Assembly (NCBI RefSeq): GCF_022539665.2
Contig: NC_081333.1
Coordinates: 7,748,971 to 7,812,970 of the forward strand
Direction of reading: 5' to 3'
Origin: Daphnia carinata
Taxonomy: Eukaryota > Arthropoda > Branchiopoda > Diplostraca > Daphniidae
DNA length: 64,000 nt
Made by a program: the position numbers and the translations under genes. Within the stretch, counting starts at the first letter, position 1; the number at the start of each line of letters is the position of its first letter. Positions 25,601 to 38,268 of the stretch are shown one piece after another. The notes below the pieces were generated by a model that was given only the letters and a program-made list of their open reading frames with translations, was not told the origin of the DNA and did no database searches.

Positions 25601-26315
25601 CGAACCGAAGGAGAGCCGCGGCCGCAGTAAACGAGAACCCACATCCGAATTTGAAATCATTTTCAAAATGTACTTGGCTATTTTACAGATAGTTAGATTA
25701 GTAGAAAGTACTTTGCAATCGAGTGGCCATTCGTGCGACGCATTCAAAAGACAATCGTTTAATTGTTTTTCCTTTTCTTTTTTTTATTCCTCCCCTAGTT
25801 CTATAAACTGATAATCACAGAGTGTTTCATTTCAACTGCCTGTTATTAAAAACACGGCCATCCTTAAAAAAAAAAGGAAAAACCACTCGTTGATGTATAA
25901 CCCATCGTATACAGTGGCGCTTGAATTTTTCTTTTGATTACATGATTGCGCACCTCCTCCGACCCTTCAACGCCTCCTTACCCGTCAACGCCTCTTTTTC
26001 CTTTTTTCTTTCACTTATTGTTTTCAACCGACCACTTCATTACCGACATAATGAAAGAGAGAATAAAAGAGGGTGGAAAGGAAAAAAAAAAAAAAGAACG
26101 ACGAATTGCGTGACAGGACAAAACAGACATACTGTATTATTATGATAATCATCTTATTTATAATATATGCAACAAATGACAGAGAAATCACGTCGAAATG
26201 TACATAGTCTATCATGACGGGTTTGTTTTTTTTCCCAATAAAAAAAAACACAATTATTGGAATTTTGCATACGCAACAATGTCGAAACAACAAACATAAA
26301 GGTATTTTCATTTTT
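19629..26315. other. Non-coding interval between the convergent XKR genes
   Basis: Contains 3' UTRs of both XKR genes to an unknown extent, T-rich low-complexity DNA, and a stop-poor island at about 24490-24800 that is open on both strands. No gene is called. Confidence 0.6.
19631..19636 (+). terminator. AATAAA immediately after the XKR stop codon
   Basis: The hexamer begins 3 nt after the stop at 19626-19628. Its use would give an exceptionally short 3' UTR, so a later site is likelier; another AATAAA lies near 21627. Confidence 0.25.
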
Positions 26316-29300
26316 TCAAACGACAATCTCCAATCCCGTACTACTCGTCGTGCTCCCGGTGCTTATGGGAGTGCTGTACTGCACTACCGAAGGCGTACTG
26401 TACTGATGTTCAGTCACGGCCGTAGCGTTGGCCGATGATTTCTGATTCCGCTGGACGACGCTCAATTCTTTGACTGTCTGGCCAAGTCGGGGAGGAACTG
26501 TACAATATGCGCTGTAAACATCCTGAGCCCCTCCACCAGTCGCTTGGTGATGATGTCGATGTGGACGCATCAAATATTGGATTTGTCCAGCAGTCGATCC
26601 AGCGCAGATGGGAGAGCCACCGAGTCGCTTGACGATCCGCTTGCCCGTCCCGATAGCAGAGCCTCTTACCGTCCCGGTACCACTAGCGGCACCGGCCGGA
26701 AGTGGGCGTGTTTGCGGCTGATTAGCATTGACCAGCCAAGCCTGGACGTAATTCCACGGCGACGGGTCCGTGTTCTCCGACAAGAGACGCTCCATGCTCG
26801 GAATGCGAATTGGCGGCGGCCAAGTTGTGTACGTGGCGTCCGAGTCCAAGCTGCTGGTGGACGAGCCGTCGATGGAGCCGCTAGAACACGACGATGAAAG
26901 CGAACGTCTTCCTCCGGTGCACGTGACTTCCGTGTCCGACGGATAATTGGTGCTGCACATGGACGTCTCCAGTTGTTGATTGCGAGCCACGAGGCAAGTG
27001 GCCTTGTGACGCGACGGAAGCGTTTTGGATTTGACTCCGCTAGCCGTCGCCGCTTTTTTGGCCGCCATCGTTTGGCGTTTGCTCCGAACGCAGTTGGTCA
27101 ACAACGGATCGTGAGCTCCGAGGCACTTGGCGCATCTGATCTGCAATTGGGGCTTGCCGGCGTCCGTGTCCGCGGTGGTGAACAAGCCGTGACTCAATCG
27201 GCCGGAAGAATTCCGGCCACCGCTCGTCAACGTTCCGCTCTTAGAGATGGCGTTCTCTTTAATGAGGATGCCCATTCCATAATCGTCAAAGATGCGGCAA
27301 TGACAAGCTCCTTTAGAGCCACGCGGTTTACATCCGTGATGATTCTGATGAGTCCGGTGGCGACGACGATGACGGCCAGTCGTGTGGGCGGATCTGATTG
27401 CCGTTTTGCAAACTCCTCCTCGCAACGCGGACGATCGTGCTGATTTGATCATCAGAGACGATCCAAAGGAAGAGTTCCGGCGGAGCAATCGCGGAGTGGA
27501 CGATAGCGGACAGCCGGATAAATAAGGCCGTTTCACCATGCCTTCCAGCTGTTGAGTTAGAATAGCTGAAGTCTTCGTCAGGCCGGCTGTGCCTATGGTT
27601 TTAGCCATGCGGTACGAATTCTGACTGGCCGTGAATGTGCTGGGATCTCTGAAAGGACTCGCTTGGTGGCTTCTGTGCTGGCCAGCAATCGGGTGAGTGA
27701 CAGCTGGACTGGAAGAAGAAGCGATCAATGCACCACCATTACCACTGATGGCAACGTTGTAAAGCGGAGGGCTCGGACACGATCCTGATCCGCTTCCGGG
27801 ACCCATCGTCAACGCTCCATCCATCGTGTTTGTATTGCGGCTGTTGGACGATTCGTCGTCGCAGACACTGATGGCCCTCTCCCAGGTAGTCTCTGGCGGC
27901 GGAGGTGGAGGCGGTTCCATCGGCGGATGACTGTGATTAGCCGCCATGTTAAGTGCTGCTTGTGTCAAGCGCGTCGTCGTCGTTCGCGGCGGGTGAACTT
28001 GAGCTACGACGGTACGCACTTCGCGTTGCTGGACGACAGAACAAGGCGGAATAAAAGGCCCAGCACTGATCGGTTTCAAAGACGACGTGTTGGATGAAGA
28101 AGCGGACAGCGACGTCGAATCGGAAGCCGTGAAATTGGTCCGGTTGGAAGTCAACGTCGCTGATGAACTCGATGATGAAGCGGACACTTCCTCATCGGGC
28201 CCTTGCGTCGAAGCGACAACACACAAGACACCCAAAGTTAAAGCGGCCGTGCAAGTGGCTAATGTCGTCAGACGGGCAACGGGAAGCACAAGGATGGAAG
28301 GCGGAGCGAAATGGAACCACAGGGTCAGCATGGCCGCATTCTCAACGCCGCTGATGCCGTAGTAGAGAGCAACAGCCACGGAACGGGGTTCGCCTCCCAA
28401 TCCGACCACATCCAGCCATGATCCGACAGCCGGAACGATAGCCGCTGGATTGACAGCCTTATGACTGGCACTCCAACCGGAGTGTTTGGGCTGATAGCGC
28501 GGTGGCCAGTCAAAGACTAAAAGATAGGCAACTAAAGCCCGCCGGAAGAGCGAAACAGCTGGAGAAGGAGGAGCCGTAGCGTATCCGGAATGCGGCAATT
28601 CCGAAGCTGAATCTTGCAAGACCAACCAGAGTAGCGTGATGCACCAATGAACACCGAACACGATCAGCGTCCAGACGTGGAATTCCGTCATGAAAACGCC
28701 GACGGCGACGGTCCGGCACCAGAGCAAACAAATACTGCGGACGGCCGTGATTGTGCATTGATGGCCGCTGCATCCGCGCTCTTCCTTCTGGCGAAGCCGA
28801 GATGGGAAAGCTGCAATCATTTTCTCTTCATCGGAGCATTTGACGCTGGACGTGGCCAGCGGAGGAGGTGATGGAGCGGCTGCGATGATTCCGCTCGTCG
28901 GCATGGACAAGACCAACGTCGTCAAGGCGATCGTCGTCCCGGCAACGACCAATTGAGTGATGGCCAGTCCGATTGGAACGGCAGTCACGTCCGCGTTGAG
29001 CAATCCGTGCTGGTAGATGAGACAAGTCTGCAAGAGCAGCGAAGGCAGCGTTTGCAAGTGAACCTGTGAAGTTAATAAGAAACAATTAAATTGAATGTCG
29101 TTTTAACGTTGAGCTAAGTTTTAGAATTAAATTAAAAGATTTATTCATCCGGCATCGTTGGCCGGATTCCTCGAAATTCTGGACTTGTCTATAGTGCCGC
29201 CTACTCGCTTAGAATAAATAACGAAGTCCGTCTAGATATATGTATTGTATTATGATGCAAGATTTTTTTTTTTGAAGTTTTTTGGGTTTTTTCTTGAGTT

Positions 29301-30057
29301 TTTTGGAACCCCTTTTAAGGGTCTGGACATAACATTTTTTTTTTTTTCTCGACCCAATGAAAAACTTTTCCTTTTTCTTTCTCTCTACCCTTGTCCTCGC
29401 TAAACATTTTCTAGCTGTCCTATTTCTTTTTTGTACTATGTGTTTGGTGTGTGTAAACTGTTCGAACTCGACTCTTTATGCGTTTCGTGAGGTCATAAAA
29501 CTTCGACAAATAAATATTTAAGAAAAAAAAAAAAAAAAACACAAAAAAGAGAGGCAGTGGAACTATGTTGCGTGTACGCAACAGGTCCGGCAACCCCTCA
29601 AAAAACCCCAAAGTCTTTCCAATAAATAATAAAAAGCAAATTTCGCTTCGGTTTTTCCTACCTGGACGAATCTGAGCAGTGCGAACTCTCGTAAATCGGT
29701 GCGGTCATAGAGGAAGGTCAGCTTGAGGAATCGCCAGACGATGCCGAGCAGGGAGAAGTGCATAACGTAGCAGAGGCACTGGCCGAACCACCTGTCGGCA
29801 AAGTCGAGGCCGCGCCGGACGCCGATGATGCTGGCCGCGTTGATGATGGCGACGGTGGCCGTGAGCAAAGCGGCCAGACCGGCCGCCCAGCGCGTCGTCA
29901 GCTGCCAATAGTGATGGATCAGGTAGATCTGCAAGGCCGTCTCCAGGACGTGACCCAAGACGAGGAGGACGCTGATCCATCGGTACGTGTGTTGCGGAGC
30001 AGTTGCGGCCACTTTAGCGCCATCAACGGCCGAAGTTGAACTATTGATTTTCTTCAT
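26316..30057 (-). CDS. Divergent XK-related protein with very long disordered C-tail, about 1,047 aa
   Basis: Second XKR-family membrane protein. Two coding exons, 30057-29662 and 29063-26316, are joined in phase 0 across a 598-nt intron (donor CCAG|GTAGG, acceptor TTCACAG|GTT). Exon 1 holds two or three hydrophobic segments. The junction forms the family block REFALLRFVQVHLQTLPSLL (about 122-142), equivalent to the APML/APQL signature of other XKRs. Later segments EFHVWTLIVFGVHWCITLLW (about 259-278) and ALYYGISGVENAAMLTLWF (about 364-382) align by eye with the upstream paralogue. The membrane core ends near residue 416. About 630 residues follow, rich in Ser, Thr, Pro and Gly, with a proline run near 490, a His/Arg-rich patch before a CHC cluster, and a CAKC...C motif. 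Two linkers inside the core (about 186-236 and 284-355) are also enlarged. The long exon is GC-rich, so its antisense frames are open by composition. A scramblase role is inferred from the family only. Confidence 0.88.
29064..29661 (-). other. Intron of the long-tail XKR gene
   Basis: 598 nt, GT-AG, interrupting the protein in phase 0 inside the conserved family block. It is rich in T and A runs on +, and is about ten times longer than introns of the compact gene block. Confidence 0.8.
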
Positions 30058-30213
30058 CTTGGAATTTCGTTTGCGTGTCTACGTGTGTGTATGAGTGTGT
30101 CTGTGTGTGTGCGTTGATGATGATGTTTTTACGATGACGGCAAGTACCGGTATGGCGTTAGACCGCCTGAAGAGTCAGTCCAGCAGCAGCACGATCCAGT
30201 CACGATGGATAAA
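30058..30213 (-). other. 5' leader of the long-tail XKR gene, beginning at a splice acceptor
   Basis: Reading the minus strand upstream of the start codon, a pyrimidine-rich acceptor (ctctttcttttcag) ends at 30214, so the leader exon starts at 30213. The leader carries a GT/CA-rich tract between about 30070 and 30115. The promoter and first exon must therefore lie further right, beyond 30214, and much of the adjacent non-coding DNA may be an intron of this gene. Confidence 0.6.
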
Positions 30214-31890
30214 CTGAAAAGAAAGAGAAAACAAAACTGATTAATTACCACCATTTCTACACGGGGCATTATTCTATTTCAACTCCGAAAAGAAGGATGG
30301 GAAACACAACGCCCCGTAGTATCTCGGGTGTAATAAGATAATAGAAGCCGGTGGTGCATCGTCATTCAATCCGAAAAAGTTCGGTTTCGTTAAGTTTTTC
30401 CCTTTGCCACACAATTTCTACACGCTGTCCATCGTGATAGGCTTAATGGTGATCGATGCGAGTGCCTTCCTCTTTAACAAGCCTTTGCGTGTCGAGACGA
30501 CCTTTAATCATAAAAGAGGGAGGCGGGGCGCAAACGAACCGAAGAGTTTTAGAACACAAAAAAAAGAGAGGAAACAAGGACAGACAGATTGAAAAAAAAA
30601 AGAAATGATTATTACTTTAACTAAACAAACAAACAACCACCTGTCATTATTATCAACTTGAGGGGCCAGTGGTTTGTTTCTTTTCAATCCCTTCCTGCTT
30701 TTCACCACTCAAACGAAATGAGCTGCCGGGGTTTCCAGCAGTCCCATACATTTATGGAGAATTATTAAAGAATTCCTCCCACCTATCTCTCAACAGATGT
30801 TCTTATTACATCATTGCAAATGAAGTAAAAAGTCTTAATTTGACTTGATGATAGCAAAGAACTGGCCCATTGCCCAAACGAAATTCCATCCTCTTCGCAT
30901 TTTTTTTTTTGTTCACATCCGCAACGTATGCATATGAGGGGGGGGGGGGATATACCCAACATCCCGACAGCAAAAAGAACCCAAGATTTAAAATTTCTTT
31001 TGCCCAAAAAGAAGGGGAGCTGGAACGCGGGGTGTGATGTGCCCGTTAAAATCAGGAATTCCTTCCTTCGTTCTCTCTGTACGAGGCGCATAGCGGGGCG
31101 CCTCGACCTGGCCTTCCCTCCGAACAGTTTCAAAAAAGCCAACAGGTGCCATCGTCTTCGTTATCATGAGGAGAGGGAAGGGAGAGGGAGGGAGGATGAA
31201 GGAGCATTCCGACTTGTTGCTCCGTCTTTCCACTAGCGTGTTGCGTCTAAATGCTGCAGGGGGTTCGCTGACGCTTCATCACACGTGCTTTTGTTGCCAG
31301 GGTCCCTCATTTCCATCATCATCGCTCTTTTATTATCTCAGGAGATGAGATGAGGGAGGGCGAGAGTTAGTCTCTTCGTCTCTCACAAGTGGTCATCATC
31401 AACGAGAAAAAGGAAAAGAAAAAAACGAAGAAACAATACATCTAATCCGGAGGTGTCAGACAGCTTTCTAGCTACCGTTATTACACGGAACTGTCACTTT
31501 TGTCGTACGCGGACGTGATGAATTAATGACCTTCCGTCTTCATCGCCCTTTTTTTCGTGCTCTTTTTTTTTTTTTTTTTGTTTCTTTTTTCTTGCTGACT
31601 CAACTACGACGCCATGAATCTTCGTCTTGATGCTTGTTTTGATTTTTCTATCTTCTTGTTTGGAGATTTTTTTTTTGTTTCTCTTATCACGCATTTATTG
31701 TTTTAGTTTTATTTTTCATTTGTTGTCGACATAGTTTTTCCTTTTTTTTTTTGTTTGTATATAAGCGATTGAATTTCGAGACGACAGAAGAAACTATAAT
31801 GTATTCTGTAAGGTTTCACCCTGTAGCGCCTGGGCTTTCTTACGGGAAAATAATATACACAAAAAGGGCCAGTCGAAATTGTATATAGCA

Positions 31891-31909
31891 GGGGGGGGGG
31901 GGGGGGGGG
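31891..31909 (+). repeat. Poly(G) run of 19
   Basis: Uninterrupted G tract; a (TA)n microsatellite follows at about 31953-31972. Confidence 0.9.
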
Positions 31910-33596
31910 TCGTACGATGTACCTTCATTTCTCTCTTCCGTCTGTATGTGTGTATATATATATATATATATAGAAGATTAGAATTTAAAAAAAAATAAAA
32001 AGACCGAAGGGAAAAACAATTAACTTTAACTAAAGGAGAACAACAACAAAAATGAGCATGAAGAAGTCGTAAAGAAAAAGAGAAAAATAAACCATCCGTC
32101 GACACATGAACTCCGGCCGCTGGCCATCAGTCTGTTTTTTGTTTTTTTCCTACACCGCGTGTCTTCACACACAGAGAAAAAGATGTGTTTTTTCAGCTTA
32201 AAAATTTCAAATAGCGAAAATAATGTCGTTCAAAACGAAATGATTAACGATCGCATTCATTGCGGTTTCTTTTGACTCGAATGGTTGAAAATCCTTTTTC
32301 GTGTGTAGGGGTAGGGAGAGAAGGAAACAAGCGTCGATGTATCGTAAACGAAAAAGAGAGAGATGCTGTGTGTTGTGTCGCTTTGATTGATCGAGTCTAA
32401 TTGGCCGAGGGTGTTCTTTGCCTTGTCGAGCAAGACCGACCACTTTGTATATTTGGTGGCCAGGTTGTTGTCCTTCGTGACACACGCAATCGATTCGATT
32501 TCTCGGGCCGACCTTTTCTTTTGTTTTGTTTTTTCTTATTCGTTTTCTATATATATTTTGTTTTTCTTCTTTTTTTTTCCATCCCTTCGTCTTGCTGTTT
32601 AAATTCTCTGTTTCGCTTTCGGGCTTTGTCCTAACTGTTCAGACAGACCCATCTCGTACGAAACGGGCAAAAGATAAAAAAAAAAAAAAAAAGAAAATGA
32701 AAAGGAAAGAAGAAGGAGATGGAAAGAGGTAAAGGAAAAAAAGATAAAAGAAAATCCGGCGAGTTGATCAATGATTCAATGTCAAGGTGCGGGAGAGAGA
32801 CCGATGTTATAAACAATCGCCGCCGCTCTGGCCGACGACGTATAAGACAAGCAAGACAACAAACCAGTTTCTCCTTATGGTTTAGAACGATTCGTATTTA
32901 TTATTATGATTATATATATATTTTTTTTCTTTTAAAGTAGAAAAAAAAAAAATGCGCACGAAGAAAAAGACAATACAAATTCCTTCTAGTTGTTTTTTCT
33001 TTCATTATTAATGTGTTTATTATTAACTATCTCGAAAAGAAGAATGAAAAAATTAACGGGAAAAGAATAAGCTAGATTCTGCAGACGTCAGCAAATGTTA
33101 AGAATGCGTATGCAAATGAATTGGAAAAAAAGGTCGCTGTTAGATAATCAGGTGATATGACCGGTGAGGGGAGGCTGGTCGAATGTCAATCATCCGTTCG
33201 TAGAAAAATGTGTTGTTTTTTTTCCTTCGCATTTTAACCGATTGAATTAGCATAAATAAGCGATCGTTTGCAACATTTGCCTCAAAAACATTTATGGCAA
33301 TGCAATAATGGAAACCAACAAAACCGGGGCAATTGCACCATGGCAAAGAATGGACAATTAAAGAGTCATTCTTCTAATCTCTTTTCCATTTACCTGTTTC
33401 CGCGTATCTATTTTTTTTTTTCAACATATAGCGGAATTCTCTATTTTCATTTGATTCTATAGAGACGCATTCTAGCCAGTGATGCCAGGTGTAAGAAGAC
33501 TCAAAAAAAAAAAAAAGGATGGCATTCACATTTTGAAGAAAAAAATAAATAAATAAAATGAATAAAAATACTATTTATTATTATAGGTGCGTTTCT

Positions 33597-33618
33597 TTCG
33601 GCTATTCAAATAGCCGAA
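33597..33618. repeat. Perfect 10-bp inverted repeat with 2-nt spacer
   Basis: TTCGGCTATT, CA, AATAGCCGAA. Confidence 0.8.
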
Positions 33619-33685
33619 TCGTCCTTGCCGCGCCTGTGTCTTCTGGCGTTATTATAATAGTGGACATTCTCTGTACAGACAGCTG

Positions 33686-33704
33686 TATATATATATATAT
33701 ATAT
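33686..33704 (+). repeat. (TA)n microsatellite
   Basis: About nine TA units running into a T tract. A similar array lies at 62981-62999. Confidence 0.85.
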
Positions 33705-34062
33705 TTTTTTTTAGTACGATGACGACTCTTCTAAAAAAAAAAATCAAGGCCCGAGTCATTGGATGTAAATCAACAAGAGAAAGACAAGGGATCCTTGATG
33801 CTCTTTTAGTTAAAGAAATACATAAAAAAAATTGTGAAGCGGAGAGTCAACATTACGTGCGACAGTCAAAGTCGAGGAATGCAAAAATAGAGTTGGTTTA
33901 AATGCTGAACGTCCTGTTTTGTTTCTTCTATTTCAGCTGCCTCTTCCCAGAGTTTTTAGTTTGAATTGAACTAAGCAAAACTCTCAGGTAACGACGAAAA
34001 GGGGAAAAAAGAAAAGCTGACTATTGTTACAGGTGTGCTAAGGCTGCTTTTATTCTTCTCAG

Positions 34063-34236
34063 GGCCTGTATGGCCTCGACAATTCTCAATTGTTCAGAGC
34101 CACTCAGCTGGGCCACCCTCCTATACCCCGTGGGCCGCTTTTCTCCGCATTTCGGACTATACATCATCATGACTATGGTGTCCGCATGGATTGTACTGTA
34201 ACAAAACCACGGTACATAAGATACTGCGCATTATAA
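34063..34236 (+). CDS. Candidate terminal exon in a GC-richer island (overlaps an open minus-strand frame)
   Basis: On + a long pyrimidine tract and acceptor (tattcttctcag) precede 57 open codons starting GLYGLDNSQLFRATQLGHPP, a TAA, and an AATAAA at 34238-34243. On the minus strand, 34195-34027 also follows a ttgttacag acceptor. It runs open to a TAA and ends in a helical-looking GSEQLRIVEAIQALRRIKAA. Both cannot be coding. The exon just upstream on + (about 33939-33987) has stops in all frames. I recognise neither reading. Confidence 0.17.
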   Translation, partial: GLYGLDNSQLFRATQLGHPPIPRGPLFSAFRTIHHHDYGVRMDCTVTKPRYIRYCAL

Positions 34237-37200
34237 TAATAAATAGCAACCGTGTGCGCTCGGGTCGCAACATTAAAGGACACGGAACCGTTTGAAAAAA
34301 AAAAGGGAACTCAATCGTTGAAAAGGAATCACACGCACAAAACGAAAATTGTACCCAAAAAGGTGGGAAGGATAAAAAAAAAAAAAATGGGGGGAGGAAA
34401 AGGGTATAGAAGTTTGGGCGGAGTTTTGTGCGAGCGAACCCCAACAGCAAATTCAAAGGGGACAGGTGTGACAATATCCAAGGGAAGAATTCCTCTCTTC
34501 AACCGTTACCAGGAAAGGGAGAAAAATAACACGGACACAACGTGGGACTAGAGAAAATGTTGGAGGGGAGTTTATCAAACGGAAACGAGTTAAAGAGTAG
34601 TAAAAAAAAAAAAACGATAGAGAGAGAGAGGTAAAATGAAATAAAGGAGCTAGTTATGTATACGACATTGGGTTTCTTACACGGTACGTACAAACTGTAC
34701 TGCGACAGAGGAGTTTGTGTATCTACGGAGACGAGTTGTTAAGAGGAAAAAAAAAGGCCTTTTTTTGAATCGTACATGTCTATAAAATAGGAAGAAAAAA
34801 AAAATATTTTTTTTACACCCAAAAAGAAAAAAAAACAGTCGGAGGAAAATGTCTGCCGTGAGCGATTCGTAAAGGAAGGGGAAAAAAAATAGGGAGTTTT
34901 ATTTTTCTTTAAAAAAAAAAAATAAATAAAAGGTAAAAAAGAGAGAAGGATGGCAGGGGGTCTCCTGTCCACTTGGCAACGTCCGTGGAAATACCTTTGT
35001 CATAAGCGCTCAGCTATATAGAGGCAACATATTTCCCTTCAACTTATTTTTTTTTCTTCTTCTTCTTCTTCGTCTTCTTCCTTTTTGTTTAAAATAAAAG
35101 TTTGAAACAAAAAAAAAAAGAAAGAAAAGAAAAATAGAAGGAACGAAAGATGAGGAGGCTCCTTCTTTAAATGTTGTGTTCCCCTTATTTTTCTTTTTTC
35201 TTTTCCAGGCAAGAAAGATGAAAACCCAAAGTAGAAAAGTACCCAAGAATAAAAAAAAAAAAAAAAGAAATGCCATAGACACAATACAAGGTCCACTCAT
35301 TTTCTATTTCTTTTCACTTTGACAATCGATCCTGGCGATCGGAAAACCTGTCGATTCCATTCCGATGGCCCAGCTCATGCACTGACTGGAGTTTTCTGCT
35401 TCGTCCCCATTTCTTAAAAGCAAGGGGGGGGGTACCCCTGTGTCCTTTTACCTGCGCTAAGTGCAGTAGTGGAGCACACACTTAACGACATTTCAAATAG
35501 CGCGCGCACGCTCGCCCAAGGAAATTTGTCCGCGGTGGGGGTAAAGGTGCCCCCCCCCCTCATCTCTAGAGCGTCATCGTTGAAGAAACTCGTAAATCCT
35601 AATTTGCGCGACTGATTCAATTATTATAGCTCAAGGCGAAGATAGAAAAAAAAAAAGAAAACGAAAATATGGGCAAAAAACGCACGCCAACTCAAAAATA
35701 GGCAAACGAGATAAAAAAAAAAAGGGAAAGATAAATGTGTATGTTATGTAGAAGAAGAAGAAGAAGAAGAAAAATAAAGATCGGAAAAAGAGAGAGAGGA
35801 TGCTTGAAGAAAAAAAAAAAAAAGGAGGAGGGAACATACGGCGAGAGAGATAAGCTCCGGAATGTTATTTTTATTTTCTTCTCTTTTGGTTATTTTTTTT
35901 TTCTTCTTCTTCTTCTTCTGGTTGGGGCTTCAGAAGGGGCCACCATCGCCGGGTGTTCCGGATAGGTGCGCCGCAAGGTCGAGACCTTCGACATACGCAC
36001 CGGAGCGTTATATACGTGTGTAGAACCGAGAGTTTGTTATACACGGTACAACACACACATGGAGAGAGAGAGAGAAAGAGAGATAGGACGTACGAGAAAT
36101 CAAACAAGAAAGTAAAGCGAGAAATAGACAACATTCGAAAAGTTATACGCAGAGCATGAGATGACGTGTGATTGGCAGTTCAAGCAGGAAGAGGGAAATA
36201 GCCACCCCTAACGCCAGGTGTGTACTGATACCCAACCATCTGACAAGAAAATACGTATATAGTCTAAAATAATAAAGACTATGTTTTTCTCTCTCTCCCT
36301 CTCTTTCTTCGTAATTCTTGTTTTTTTGAGTATTTTTAAGTTGAAAGAGTCTTTTTCGACTTTGTTTGGTATAAGAAAACGGATCGAGATTAGAAGGTCC
36401 CGGACAGCGACAGACCTATATCAACGTGTGTTACGATGTACAAATTTTTTTTTTTCCCCCTCCAAGACAAGCGGGTGAAACATAACAAGAGGAATGGATA
36501 GAAAATAAAGATATGGGGGTGGGAGACGTTTTTTTTTTTTTTGTCTTTCTTGACATTCAAATTGATGTACCTATTCAGGTTGAATTTCCTTTAACCTTGG
36601 CATGAAATTCGCATGGCTAAAAAAAAAAAAAAAAAATGAAACATCCGCCTGGATAAAAGCCACGTAATGGTACTGTAGTCGATTATTATTGTTTTCTTTC
36701 TTGGAAAGAGAGGCAGGGTGATCTTTTTATTTTATTATTTTTTTTTTTTACCTGAGTTTTTTACTCTTCCCCTACACTATGGAGAACATACCCCCCGTTT
36801 TAAACGTGCACACGCGGGGGCGTAGTAGATTTAACGATTTTTTTTTTCCTCCAAAGAAATAACAAAACATAAATACTAGAAAATTAGTTTTTTCCCTTTA
36901 CTTTTTCTTTCTTTACAATACATCATCCCTTTTTTTTTTCTTTTTTGTTTTAATTTGTTTTTACGATCTCAACGGACTCTGAGGAACATTCCTTGGCTGC
37001 TGGCGATTGGCGCCCGCGCTGAACGACCGAGGCGCACGCGTTGTCAAACATGGAACGAACGCACACAAAAATACTCTCTCCTTGTTTTTTTTTTGTGTTT
37101 TTTTTTTTTTCATTCTTAGTTAAGGCGAATGATGCTGCGCAATATATACAGACGTAGCTATGCTTTCGCTCGATAGCCAACGCGAAATGAAAGTTTAGAA

Positions 37201-38268
37201 AGAAAAAAAAACAAACGAGAGTACACATCGATTTAAATAGCAAAGACATTTTCTTACCTGTTGATCGGTGATAGGCCGCATGAGGTAGCCGGTTGAAAGG
37301 GTCACCGGCGGATAAGGAACACTTCCGTTTTGTGTATACGAAATTCAAACGGAGAATGAAAAACAGGGGGGAAAACCAAAGTTGATTTGCGATTGAATTA
37401 TCCGAATTGGGCAAAGCAGAAGATTATGAACGAACGAAAATGGATTGTGCGATCTCTTGGCGCATGTTATCTATCCACCACCACTTCCATCAGTTCCTTA
37501 CTGGATGATGGCAATTTTCAATTGAAAAACAAAAAATTCACTTTCACGCACGTTGCAACAGGTGTCAAGCAATTGTTTCAATAGCGTCTGTTACTGTTGG
37601 CACTGAACTATTAAACTCTTGTCTCTTGTCTTTTGAATGTTTGAAAAAAAAAAAAGACGGCGATGCAAAAATGTGTTTCTTTAACCAACTGAAAGAAATG
37701 AAAATGGTTTTTGAAGAGAGCGGCAGGTGCATGCTAACGGGGCGGTGGTCTGTCCCCAACTGACTGGCTCTGGACCACCTCTTCCACGTTTTCTACCTTT
37801 TTATTTTTCCTTTTAACGGAGACCCTCTAGAGAGCGAGAGAGAGAGAGAGAGAAAGACCGAAGTTTTTTTTTTTTCGTCCTTCCCCCCTTCTTCTTACTT
37901 GTTTTACCTTCGGCTCTTCTGAAGCTCCGCCTGCTCTCCCGATACCTGGACGCACACATCCACAATATCTATACGCTCTCTTCTATTTATCATCTCATTC
38001 CTCTGTTTCGTTTTTGGCCTTTTGGCCTTCAATCCCACCAGGACAGCTTATATGCAGTTGATACTACGGCCCATATCTTTCGCCGTCAAAGACCTACTGT
38101 GACGACGACAAGGACGCCCTTTTCTCCCAACAGCCAAAAAAAAAAAAAGGGAGGAGAGAGGGGGAGCTTATTTGAAATAGACGAAAAAGAACCATTTTCG
38201 ATTCTGCGGAATGCCTGGCCATCATGTGCTTTCCTATAAGCCGCACGAAACATTTGTTGTTTGTGTAG

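Noticed and set aside
26544-28362. Several long + strand frames across the large XKR exon
   Set aside because: They are antisense shadows of a GC-rich coding exon whose minus-strand protein has clear family motifs.
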